Assembly: GCA_900766195.1 (NCBI GenBank) | Contig: CAAFUN010000143.1 | Span: forward strand, 1 to 51,996 | Direction: 5' to 3' | DNA: 51,996 bases | Source: an uncultured Bacteroides sp. | GTDB taxonomy: Bacteria > Bacteroidota > Bacteroidia > Bacteroidales > Bacteroidaceae | Shown here: in pieces, positions 43,790-51,996 of the stretch | Position numbering within the stretch: position 1 is the first letter of the stretch | How the letters are laid out: each line of letters starts with the position of its first letter | The notes under the pieces: model-generated | The model's input: the letters and a program-made list of their open reading frames with translations, nothing else | Database searches by the model: none | What the model was told of the DNA's origin: nothing | Translations under genes and position numbers: made by a program

Positions 43790-44501
43790 TTTTCTTAAGC
43801 GCAACATTATTACTTGATACATAATTCTTTTAAGTGGCTTTTAAAAGGTCTTTCTAATCTATAATATGCCAAAGTAGTCCGATTTGCCCAAATCAAGTCT
43901 TGTTTTCTTTAAAACAGCTTTAATTTGATTGTTGAATTCATTGGTATATCATATTTATGGCTTGGGCATAACACTTAAGCTATTTAGAAATAGAGAAAAG
44001 CCTAAAGAAAAACCAGCTTTTATCATTTCTATTTTATTTCGATAGATGTAGAAAAACTTTGGTTCCCGTGCGGAAACTATCCGGATCCGGCACGTGATCC
44101 TGCTAGTTCCGCTAGCGGAGCCGGACAGATCCGGTGCGCGAGCCGAAGTTATGGCAGTGCAAAAGAGAAGTTATTAAATATGCATTGAAACATTATATTC
44201 ATGTTAAAGGAACAAAAAGTCGATTGCAAATCTTTGTAAAATCGAGATGCTTTATTGTGACTCCATAAAAGTTAAGCGAGTAATGCTTAAATGTTAAAAA
44301 GTAGTAGTCATCTTTACATGGTGACACCAAATACTGTGCTGAACTTTATACTTTCAAGGCATTTTCTTTCTTTTTTTATAAAAAAATCACTTTTAAACTA
44401 AGTGTATTACAAATGCCGATTGTTCTATAAGCATAAGAAAGAGAATAGAGTCTCTAATTAAATTATTAACAAACTAAATGTGTAACCTTTAAATTTTGTT
44501 T
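43790..44501. other. Intergenic region upstream of susC
   Basis: About 700 bp without a gene. It holds a GC-rich palindrome cluster (44061-44146) and an AT-rich stretch with the susC promoter, which I cannot place with confidence. No ORF of convincing composition is present. Confidence 0.5.
44061..44146. repeat. GC-rich palindrome cluster
   Basis: About 65 percent G+C (my count) in a surrounding near one third. It contains ccggatccgg (44081-44090, palindrome), tccgctagcgga (44108-44119, palindrome) and ccgga-caga-tccgg (44121-44134, hairpin). It may be a REP-like or mobile repeat, or a structured RNA. Confidence 0.55.
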
Positions 44502-47500
44502 ATGAAGGACAATCATTTTTTTCGGAGTTCGGGATTATTACGAACTCTATTCGTTTTGTTGTTCATGGCGATTTCCGTTCAATGGGGGTTTGCCCAATTG
44601 AATCTGAACGCTTCTCGTACAACATTAGGGAAAGTTATTGAGCAAATTAAGTCTCAATCACGCTATCAATTTTTTTATGATGACAAGCTGGCTTCATTGC
44701 CTGTAGAGAACGTCAAAGTAAAGAACGCATCTATAGTAGATGCACTAAGTACCATTCTTAAAGGAAAGAACATTTCCTACAAAGTAGAAGATAATATCAT
44801 TTATCTTTCGGAGAAAAGTAAATCTGAACAAAACAACAGCCAGCAACAAGGTGAGAGAAAAATTAGCGGCTTAGTTGCAGATGACAGCGGTCCTCTTATC
44901 GGAGTGAGCGTAGTGGTAAAGGGTACAAATGACGGTTGCATTACCGACATTGACGGTAAATTTAGTCTGACCACTAAAGTAGCCAATCCTGTGCTCCAGT
45001 TCTCTTATATTGGATATAAGACACAGGATATCCAGGCCAAAGGAAATGCTCCACTCAACATTACAATGGCTGCCGATGCACAAATGATAGACGAAGTAGT
45101 AGTTACTGCACTCGGTATCAAACGTGCAGCAAAGGCATTGAGTTACAATGTACAAGAGATAAAGAGCGATGAGTTGACCAGAGTGAAGGATGCCAATCTT
45201 ATCAATTCTTTATCGGGTAAAGTAGCCGGTGTTACTATCAATGCAAGTTCATCGGGAGTTGGTGGTGCCAGCAAGGTAGTTATGCGTGGTACGAAAGGTA
45301 TTGATCAATCGAGCAATGCTCTGTACGTTATTGATGGCGTACCTATGTTTAATCTTTCAAAAGAAGGTGGCAAAGAGTTTGAGTCAAGAGGAAGTTCAGA
45401 AGCTATTGCCGACATTAATCCTGAGGATATTGAATCAATGTCCGTTTTGACCGGAGCTGCAGCTGCCGCTCTTTATGGTAGCCATGCTGCAAACGGTGCC
45501 ATTGTTATTACAACAAAGAAAGGACGTGAAGGACGCTTGAGCGTTACCGTTTCACAAAACACAGAATTTCTACGTCCCTTTGTCACTCCTAAGTTTCAAA
45601 ACTCTTATGGCACAGGTGATTTACTGTCTAGTGCAGGGTCTGTAGAAAGAAGCTGGGGCAATAAACTAAACTCATACAACTCTATGGGTTATGACCCGAT
45701 AAAAGACTTCTTAAAGACAGGTGTTGTTGCTACCGAAACTGTGGCATTGTCAACCGGTTCGGAAAAGAATCAAACTTATTTCTCGGCAAGTGCAGTAAAT
45801 TCAGCAGGAATGGTTCCTAACAATGATTATGACCGTTACAACTTTACGTTCCGTAACACCACATCATTCCTGAAAGACAAAATGACGCTAGACGTAAGTG
45901 CTTCATACATAAAACAGAAAGACAAAAATATGGTCAACCAGGGTACGTACTCCAATCCTCTGGTAACAGCATACCTGTTTCCACGCGGTGATGACTGGAA
46001 CGATATTAAGATGTACGAACGTTGGGATACTTCTCGGAATATCTATACGCAATATTGGCCACAAGGAATTGATACTTTCACCGGACAAAATCCATATTGG
46101 ATTGCTTATCGTAATATGCGTCAAAATGATAAAGACCGCTACATGCTAAGTGCAAGCTTGAACTATCAAATATTAGATTGGTTAAGTGTGGCAGGTCGTG
46201 TACGTGTAGACAATTCGTCAAACACTTATACTGAAAGGCTATTTGCTACCAGTAACACTACTCTGACAGAAGGTTCTAACAACGGATTCTACGGTGTCTC
46301 CAATACAAATGACAAGCAGACTTATGCCGACATTTTGGTTAATATCAATAAGAACCTGACACCAGAGATTACTCTGCAAGCTAACGTAGGTGCCTCATTA
46401 TCGGATATGAGACAGGATGTATTGGAAAATCGTGGTCCTATCAGAGAAGATGGTATTCCTAACGTATTCAACGTATTCCAATTGGATGATGTTAAGACAA
46501 AACGTACACAATCCGGTTTCCGTGATCAGACACAATCTGTTTTTGCCAGTGTAGAATTGGGATATAAAAGTGCTTATTACTTGACTTTGACAGGACGTTC
46601 GGATTGGCCTTCGCAATTGGCCGGACCAAACTCTAAACAAAGTGCATTCTTCTATCCTTCAGTAGGTGGTTCTGTTATCTTATCAGAATTGGTGAAACTA
46701 CCAGAACAAATTTCATATTTGAAACTGCGAGGTTCTTTTGCTTCGGTTGGACTTCCTTTCCCACGTTTCCTTGCTAATCCTACATACTCATGGGATAACT
46801 CCAACAAGGTGTGGCAGTCTAAACGTAACTATCCGATGTATAATCTGAAACCTGAACGGACAGACTCATGGGAAGTAGGTCTTACTGCACGTTTCCTACA
46901 ACATTTCAATCTTGATTTGGCTCTCTATACAACCAAAACATACAATCAGACATTTGACCCTAAAATATCAGTGTCTTCAGGTTATTCCACTTTGTATGTG
47001 CAGACAGGTAGTGTACGCAATAAAGGTATTGAACTAGCATTGGGTTATTCCAATGAATGGGGTAAATTCAGATGGTCAAGTAATTATGTGTTCAGTGCCA
47101 ATAAAAACAAGATTCTTGAATTATTGGAAAATTATGTGCACCCTGAAACCGGTACCATTATCACTAAAGAACGTTTAGATGTAGGTGGTATGGCTCAGGC
47201 ACGCTTTATTCTAAAGAAAGGTGGAACATTGGGAGACCTATATTCTACAGCTGATTTGCAACGTGACAACAATGGTAATATTATGGTAGATCAAAACGGA
47301 AATGTCACAGCCAATTATAATGCAGAAGATATTAAGCTAGGTAGTGTTTTTCCTAAGAGCAACATGTCATGGAGAAATGATTTTGGATGGAAAAACATAA
47401 ACTTCGGCTTTATGGTTTCTGCTCGTTTAGGTGGTATTGCTTATTCTGCTACACAAGCTGCAATGGATATGTATGGAGTATCAGAATCTACAGAGACTGC

Positions 47501-47846
47501 ACGTAATCAAGGCGGTGCATATGTAAACGGTTCCGATTTGGTTAATGCAGAGAAATGGTACACCACCATCGGATCTCAATCCGGTATTCCTCAATATTAC
47601 ACTTACAGTGCTACCAATGTGCGTTTACAAGAAGCTAGCATTGGCTACAACATTCCTAAAAGTAAACTTTGGAATGTGGCTGACGTAACAGTATCTCTGG
47701 TTGGTCGCAATTTGTGGATGATTTATTGTAAAGCTCCTTTCGATCCGGAAAGTGTTGCATCTACAGGTAATTATTATCAAGGTATCGACAACTTTATGAT
47801 GCCAAGTGCACGGAGCATTGGCTTCAATGTAAGATTAAAGTTCTAA
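44502..47846 (+). CDS. SusC-like TonB-dependent receptor with STN domain
   Basis: Outer-membrane importer of the glycan, 1114 aa from ATG 44502 (MKDNHFFRSSGLL); an in-frame TTG at 44496 would add two residues. After the signal peptide (ending GFAQ) comes the STN signalling domain (about 33-104, LNLNASRTTLGKVIEQIKSQ), a carboxypeptidase-like beta-sandwich (119-195, KISGLVADDSGPLIGVSVVV), the plug (about 205-330, with the short acidic IDEVVVTALG at its start, and VIDGVPMF) and the 22-strand barrel to the end (RSIGFNVRLKF). The STN domain links it to the FecR anti-sigma gene upstream. Confidence 0.97.
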   Translation: MKDNHFFRSSGLLRTLFVLLFMAISVQWGFAQLNLNASRTTLGKVIEQIKSQSRYQFFYDDKLASLPVENVKVKNASIVDALSTILKGKNISYKVEDNIIYLSEKSKSEQNNSQQQGERKISGLVADDSGPLIGVSVVVKGTNDGCITDIDGKFSLTTKVANPVLQFSYIGYKTQDIQAKGNAPLNITMAADAQMIDEVVVTALGIKRAAKALSYNVQEIKSDELTRVKDANLINSLSGKVAGVTINASSSGVGGASKVVMRGTKGIDQSSNALYVIDGVPMFNLSKEGGKEFESRGSSEAIADINPEDIESMSVLTGAAAAALYGSHAANGAIVITTKKGREGRLSVTVSQNTEFLRPFVTPKFQNSYGTGDLLSSAGSVERSWGNKLNSYNSMGYDPIKDFLKTGVVATETVALSTGSEKNQTYFSASAVNSAGMVPNNDYDRYNFTFRNTTSFLKDKMTLDVSASYIKQKDKNMVNQGTYSNPLVTAYLFPRGDDWNDIKMYERWDTSRNIYTQYWPQGIDTFTGQNPYWIAYRNMRQNDKDRYMLSASLNYQILDWLSVAGRVRVDNSSNTYTERLFATSNTTLTEGSNNGFYGVSNTNDKQTYADILVNINKNLTPEITLQANVGASLSDMRQDVLENRGPIREDGIPNVFNVFQLDDVKTKRTQSGFRDQTQSVFASVELGYKSAYYLTLTGRSDWPSQLAGPNSKQSAFFYPSVGGSVILSELVKLPEQISYLKLRGSFASVGLPFPRFLANPTYSWDNSNKVWQSKRNYPMYNLKPERTDSWEVGLTARFLQHFNLDLALYTTKTYNQTFDPKISVSSGYSTLYVQTGSVRNKGIELALGYSNEWGKFRWSSNYVFSANKNKILELLENYVHPETGTIITKERLDVGGMAQARFILKKGGTLGDLYSTADLQRDNNGNIMVDQNGNVTANYNAEDIKLGSVFPKSNMSWRNDFGWKNINFGFMVSARLGGIAYSATQAAMDMYGVSESTETARNQGGAYVNGSDLVNAEKWYTTIGSQSGIPQYYTYSATNVRLQEASIGYNIPKSKLWNVADVTVSLVGRNLWMIYCKAPFDPESVASTGNYYQGIDNFMMPSARSIGFNVRLKF

Positions 47847-47865
47847 CAGATTAAAGATAGCTACA

Positions 47866-49446
47866 ATGAAAAAATCAATTATAAAAATAGTAATATGCAG
47901 CGGGATGTTAGCTGGTTTGCTACCTTCTTGTACGGACAGTTATATGGATTATAACACCAATCCGTATGAAGCAACCAAAGAACAGATGGAGCGTGATGCC
48001 TATCTCACCCGCTCAGCATTGACCGGTATGCAGGGATACGTTATTCCTACTGATGTCAATCTTTGTCAGTTTCTAGAAACATTGATGGGTGGTCCTTATG
48101 GAGGCTATATTGCAGAATCTAACTCCGGATTTACAAATCGTTTCTCTAACTACAACCAATCGCAAGACTGGGTTAGCAAATTATATAAAGATATTATCCC
48201 CAATGTATACGCCAATTATGCCCAACTTAAAGCGGCTACCGAAGATCCTGTTTATCTGGCTGTAGGAAACGTTACAAAGGTTATGGCCATTCTTCGCGTG
48301 ACAGATGGATATGGTCCAATCCCCTACTCTCAATTGGGAGCAAACGGTGACCTCACTGCACCATTGGATAATCAGAAAAAGGTGTATACCACCATGTTTA
48401 ATGAATTGGATGAAGCAATTAATGCATTGTTAGCTCATAGGACAGGTAAGTTTTCTGAGAAAGCAGACAAAATATATGCAGGAAGTGTGGAACAATGGCT
48501 TAAACTAGCAAATTCACTGAAATTGCGTATGGCTATGAGAATGGTTTATGCTGACGAAGCTACAGCTAAAGCTAAAGCAATGGAAGCTGTAAACCCTGAG
48601 AAGGGAGGCGTACTCACATCAAATGCTGACAATGCTGCCATTAGAGCTACAACCAACCCGTTCAGAGTCATTATGTATGAATACAACGGTGGAGATTCAC
48701 GCATTGCAGCAGACATTACCGCTTATATGAACGGATACAAAGATCCGAGACGTGAAAAGTATTTCACCTTGTCTACATTTACGGATGCCGACGGAGTGAA
48801 GAATGGCTATTATGGCATACGCTTAGGTACAGAACCTATACCAAGTGAAACAGCTCACAAGTATTCTAACATGAACGTTGCAGCCAATACCAAATTGGTT
48901 TGGATGACCGCCGCTGAGGTATCTTTCTTGCGTGCAGAAGGTGCATTGCGTGGCTGGGATATGGGAGGAAGTGCCGAAAGTTTCTATAAGCAAGGTGTTG
49001 AACTGTCTTTCGGACAATGGGAAGCATCCGGTGCAGACGCTTATCTCGAAGATAACACTAGCCTGCCCGACTTATACAAAGATCCTTTGAACATGTATAG
49101 TTATAATGGTTCTCAACCTACCATTACTATCAAATATAATAACAGCTCTCCTTTCGAAATCAATTTGGAAAGAATAATCACTCAAAAGTGGATTGCCTCT
49201 TTCCCATCGGGTAACGAAGCATGGGCCGAATTTAGACGTACGGGTTATCCACGTCTGATGACTGCTGCAGTAAATAAAAATAGAGCTGAAGTTCCTGAAG
49301 GTACTTTCCCTCGTCGTTTGCCTTACCCGCAAGATGAGTATAAAGATAATGGTAACAATGTGCAAAACGCTTTGCAAGATTTAAGGCCATCAAGTGATAA
49401 AATGTCGTCAAAAGTATGGTGGGATTGCAATCCTAATATCAAATAA
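47866..49446 (+). CDS. SusD-like glycan-binding lipoprotein
   Basis: Surface lipoprotein that forms a lid on SusC and captures the glycan, 526 aa. The lipobox is LLPSC with Cys near residue 22. The family is the SusD-like_2 type, with the start DYNTNPYEATKEQMERDAYL and the TPR-like helices of SusD, for example VYTTMFNELDEAINALLAH. The stop of susC lies 19 bp upstream. It is followed by two surface-binding protein genes. Confidence 0.95.
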   Translation: MKKSIIKIVICSGMLAGLLPSCTDSYMDYNTNPYEATKEQMERDAYLTRSALTGMQGYVIPTDVNLCQFLETLMGGPYGGYIAESNSGFTNRFSNYNQSQDWVSKLYKDIIPNVYANYAQLKAATEDPVYLAVGNVTKVMAILRVTDGYGPIPYSQLGANGDLTAPLDNQKKVYTTMFNELDEAINALLAHRTGKFSEKADKIYAGSVEQWLKLANSLKLRMAMRMVYADEATAKAKAMEAVNPEKGGVLTSNADNAAIRATTNPFRVIMYEYNGGDSRIAADITAYMNGYKDPRREKYFTLSTFTDADGVKNGYYGIRLGTEPIPSETAHKYSNMNVAANTKLVWMTAAEVSFLRAEGALRGWDMGGSAESFYKQGVELSFGQWEASGADAYLEDNTSLPDLYKDPLNMYSYNGSQPTITIKYNNSSPFEINLERIITQKWIASFPSGNEAWAEFRRTGYPRLMTAAVNKNRAEVPEGTFPRRLPYPQDEYKDNGNNVQNALQDLRPSSDKMSSKVWWDCNPNIK

Positions 49447-49457
49447 GAATAACAATT

Positions 49458-50477
49458 ATGAAAGATAAATTGAAAAACATATTCATAGCAGCTTCCTGTT
49501 TTGCCGCTGTTACTTGTTTCAGTGCATGCAGTGATTGGACTGATGTAGAAAGTGTAACGATAAAAACGCCGGGAATCAATGAACTCAATCCTGAGCTTTA
49601 TGCTAAATATTTACAGAATCTGATTGGCTATAAAAATTCCGATCACAAAGTGGTTTATGCGTGGTTTGATAATAGTGAAAAGAAACCTTACAGCCGTGGA
49701 CAGCATATCACAGAGGCTCCCGACAGTTTGGATGTCATCTCTTTGATGTATCCGGCCGCCTTAGCGGATTTTGAAAAGGCAGATATAGAGGCAGTACATG
49801 CTAAGGGAACTAAAGTAGTCTATACCATCAGTTTTGATAATATTCAAAAAGAATATGAAGAGAAAGTGAAGGAAGGAAAAGCCGAAAATAATAAATTCGA
49901 CGCATATTTGCAATCAGCACTAACCACCCAGTTGGGCTATGCTGATGTCTTTGATGGAATAATAGCTGAATATAAAGGAGCAAGCCCCATTTATATGTCT
50001 ACTGATCAAAAAGCTGAAGCTAAGAAATATCAAGATCTCTTCTTTGGCTCTATTTCATCATGGAAGAGTGCTAATTCTGCAAAGGTTTTGACTTTTCAGG
50101 GATATCCCCAAAACTTAATAGAGCAAAGCGTACTTAATAATTGTAAACACATCATTCTTGTCACGGATAATGTCACAGATGAAGCTCAGCTTTCTATCGT
50201 AGCACGTCTTGCAATGACGTCGTCAAATGTTCCTACCGATCGTTTTGTTGCAACTGTCTCTACTGTTTCATTGGATACGTCAGACAAAAAGACCGGATAT
50301 TATGGCACGGAAAGAGCATTATCGGAAGCTGCTTATTGGGCTACTGAAGCATCTGACGGTTATACTAGAGCAGGATTAGCTATTTACAATGTCCAGAATG
50401 ATTATTACAATTCAGGTAATTCGTATCGCTATATTAAAGAAGCTATCAACATTATGAACCCAGCTCCTAAAAAATGA
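49458..50477 (+). CDS. GH18-like surface glycan-binding lipoprotein (catalytically dead)
   Basis: A 339-aa lipoprotein (lipobox CFSACSD). The fold is that of GH18 endo-beta-N-acetylglucosaminidases, but the active-site motif DGxDxDxE reads FDGIIAEYKG at about 165-174: the first motif Asp is Ile169 and the catalytic Glu is Lys173. It should therefore bind the N-glycan core without cutting it. It corresponds in place and type to BT3985 of the high-mannose locus of B. thetaiotaomicron (from memory). Start codon lies 11 bp after the susD stop. Confidence 0.85.
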   Translation: MKDKLKNIFIAASCFAAVTCFSACSDWTDVESVTIKTPGINELNPELYAKYLQNLIGYKNSDHKVVYAWFDNSEKKPYSRGQHITEAPDSLDVISLMYPAALADFEKADIEAVHAKGTKVVYTISFDNIQKEYEEKVKEGKAENNKFDAYLQSALTTQLGYADVFDGIIAEYKGASPIYMSTDQKAEAKKYQDLFFGSISSWKSANSAKVLTFQGYPQNLIEQSVLNNCKHIILVTDNVTDEAQLSIVARLAMTSSNVPTDRFVATVSTVSLDTSDKKTGYYGTERALSEAAYWATEASDGYTRAGLAIYNVQNDYYNSGNSYRYIKEAINIMNPAPKK

Positions 50478-50485
50478 ATTAAGTT

Positions 50486-51643
50486 ATGAAACTAAAAAAT
50501 TTATATTTAATATCAATGGCATTGCTGACGGGTGCTTTGGCTTCTTGCAGCGATGACACTAAGACGTTTGATAATCAAGTATATGTCAATGCTTCGGTAA
50601 AGACGAAAAATATACTTCTAAAATCAACACTCTCTACTATTGAAGGAAAATTCCAGGTGGCAATGGCTAAACCCGAGGACAAAGCGATCAAATTATTAAT
50701 AAAAGCAGATCCCGCTTTAGTTAATACTTATAATGGCGTGTATTATGGCAACGCCGAAGCTCTTCCTAGCGAATATTATACACTAGAAAATCCGGAGGTT
50801 TCTATTGCTAAAGGAAATATCCTTTCAGATGAAATCATGGTAAAATTCAACGACTTGAATAAGTTGGATCGTGAAAAGGTATATGTATTGCCAGTTACCA
50901 TTGAACAAGCTGACATTAACGTTTTGCAAAGTGCACGTACTGTATATTATGTATTGAAAGGTGCTGCACTTATCAATGTTGTAGCCGACATAAGCAAAAA
51001 TTTAGTATACGTCAATTGGAGTAAGCCGGAAGTTGCAAACAACATGAAAAAACTAACAGCAGAAGCTTTGATTCGCGTTGATAAATTCGATAAAATGATT
51101 AGTTCTGTTATGGGTATTGAAGGGCATTTTTTAATTCGTATCGGTGATGCCGGCATACCAAATAATCAGTTGCAAATAGCTACAAGCAATGGAAATGTAA
51201 CTTCATCAAATTTATTGATTCCCACGGGAGAATGGACGCATATTGCAGTAACTTATGATGCTGATGCTGGTACAATAATAGTGTATATAAACGGCAAAAA
51301 TAAGCTTGAAGTTAGCAAGTCTGCTGGTGCTGTAAATTGGGGGCAAACAAAAACAGATGAAGGTAATGGTTTCTGGATAGGACATTCATATGACCGTGCC
51401 CGTTCCCTCGAAGGTAACATTTCAGAATGCCGTATCTGGAATAAAGTTCTTACTGCAGATGAAATTAATGCTAAAGATCATTTCTATGAAGTAATACCCG
51501 GAACTGAAGGACTGGTTGCTTATTGGAAATTTGATGAAGGCGTTGGGACATCTATTACAGACTATAGTGGTAATGGCAATAATGCAACTGCAGTGGAAGC
51601 TCTTAAGTGGAATACAGTAGAACTGCCTGCAAAGAATCAATAA
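50486..51643 (+). CDS. DUF1735-LamG surface glycan-binding lipoprotein
   Basis: A 385-aa lipoprotein (lipobox ALASCSD). Residues about 30-150 form a DUF1735 beta-sandwich (VYVNASVKTKNILLKSTLS). Residues about 165-380 form a LamG/concanavalin-like lectin domain (EWTHIAVTYDADAGTIIVYI, AYWKFDEGVGTSITDYSGNG). It should bind the glycan on the cell surface and matches the BT3986 type of the high-mannose locus. It lies 8 bp after the preceding stop. Confidence 0.88.
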   Translation: MKLKNLYLISMALLTGALASCSDDTKTFDNQVYVNASVKTKNILLKSTLSTIEGKFQVAMAKPEDKAIKLLIKADPALVNTYNGVYYGNAEALPSEYYTLENPEVSIAKGNILSDEIMVKFNDLNKLDREKVYVLPVTIEQADINVLQSARTVYYVLKGAALINVVADISKNLVYVNWSKPEVANNMKKLTAEALIRVDKFDKMISSVMGIEGHFLIRIGDAGIPNNQLQIATSNGNVTSSNLLIPTGEWTHIAVTYDADAGTIIVYINGKNKLEVSKSAGAVNWGQTKTDEGNGFWIGHSYDRARSLEGNISECRIWNKVLTADEINAKDHFYEVIPGTEGLVAYWKFDEGVGTSITDYSGNGNNATAVEALKWNTVELPAKNQ

Positions 51644-51670
51644 GTTGTAACCCTAAAAAAGATATTTATT

Positions 51671-51996
51671 ATGAATTATATAAATCTTATAAAATCAGGC
51701 TTCTTGGCAATGACTCTTGCCTGTATGGCAACTGCATTTACAGGCTGTAAGGATGACATTACCATCGATACTGCCGACTCCAGTAAATTAAATACTGTTG
51801 ACGGAGTATTTGGCTATGTTAAATCTGCTGCCGGAGCTCGCGAACTTACTCCTATATCCATATTTGGTAACAATGACGGAACAGGACATTTATACTTTGA
51901 GTTGAGTAAAGCTGCAGAGAAAGATATTACTGTAACTTTTAAAGTTGATGCTACTGCATTGCAAGCATATAATAAGGCCAATAACACATCTTATGA
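51671..51996 (+). CDS. DUF1735 lipoprotein, probable GH18 endoglycosidase (3' end missing)
   Basis: The first 108 codons and two bases of a gene cut off by the window end. It begins with a lipoprotein signal (AMTLACMATAFTGCKDD) and a DUF1735 domain (VDGVFGYVKSAAGARELTPI). In the B. thetaiotaomicron high-mannose locus the gene in this place, BT3987, has the same start and continues into an active GH18 endo-beta-N-acetylglucosaminidase. The catalytic part cannot be seen here, so the enzyme call is inference from gene order. Confidence 0.75.
   Translation, partial: MNYINLIKSGFLAMTLACMATAFTGCKDDITIDTADSSKLNTVDGVFGYVKSAAGARELTPISIFGNNDGTGHLYFELSKAAEKDITVTFKVDATALQAYNKANNTSY

Noticed and set aside
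43618..44495. A missed gene in the long gap before susC
   Set aside because: No frame of convincing length or composition; the gap contains a terminator, the GC-rich palindromes and AT-rich leader sequence.
1..51996. CRISPR array, tRNA, rRNA, prophage or insertion sequence
   Set aside because: I looked for regularly spaced repeats, cloverleaf sequences and transposase or integrase motifs and found none that I could support by eye.

Overview
The window looks like a chromosomal segment of a Bacteroides-type gut bacterium (phylum Bacteroidota, order Bacteroidales). The evidence is an AT-rich sequence, promoters of the Bacteroides type (TTTG, about 19-20 bp, TAnnTTTG), a SusC/SusD pair with an ECF sigma factor and FecR-type anti-sigma factor, an RPB6-like omega subunit, a DUF4293 protein and several PorT-like barrels. 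I saw no tRNA, rRNA, insertion sequence, prophage or CRISPR array. The species cannot be named from this alone.

Layout. 1-5.3 kb: the 3' part of a DEAD-box helicase, a PadR-PspC envelope-stress pair (-), a GNAT acetyltransferase (+) and a POT peptide transporter (-). 5.3-17.2 kb: housekeeping genes, namely ybaK, uvrA, a LysM/periplasmic-binding protein with a PorT-like barrel, the bamD-rpoZ-DUF4293 cluster, an ACT protein with a phenylacetate-CoA ligase, and uvrB. 17.3-28.1 kb: a minus-strand ABC cluster with three tandem pairs of MacB/FtsX-type permeases, one ATPase, one HlyD-type adaptor and a head-GIN (DUF2807) protein. 28.3-31 kb: an AT-rich accessory patch with a membrane protein, an AraC-type regulator and about 1.2 kb with no convincing gene but several unusual structures. 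31-39.3 kb: pyrB-pyrI, a flavin reductase, a PorT-like barrel, glyA, fhs and an MscS channel. 39.7-52 kb: a polysaccharide utilisation locus with sigma, anti-sigma, a GH92 mannosidase, SusC, SusD, a GH18-like pseudoenzyme, a DUF1735-LamG lipoprotein, and the start of a DUF1735 lipoprotein that is probably the endo-beta-N-acetylglucosaminidase.

How the genes work together. The last region closely matches the plan of the Bacteroides thetaiotaomicron high-mannose N-glycan locus (BT3983-BT3994, from memory). A surface GH18 would release the glycan, two binding lipoproteins and SusD would capture it, SusC would import it, and GH92 would remove mannose. The sigma/anti-sigma pair would sense transport through the STN domain of SusC. 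The ABC cluster looks like a MacB-like efflux or envelope-extraction machine.

The most interesting observation is regulatory. Both transcription units of the ABC cluster carry a near-identical 18-bp palindrome, GTGTYCGAWWTCGRACAC, placed exactly 53.5 bp from a sigma-54-like -24/-12 element. This suggests control of the whole machine by one unseen sigma-54 activator. Secondary points of interest are a PadR-type palindrome before padR, a GC-rich palindrome cluster before susC, and a polypurine tract plus CCTAGG hairpins before pyrB.
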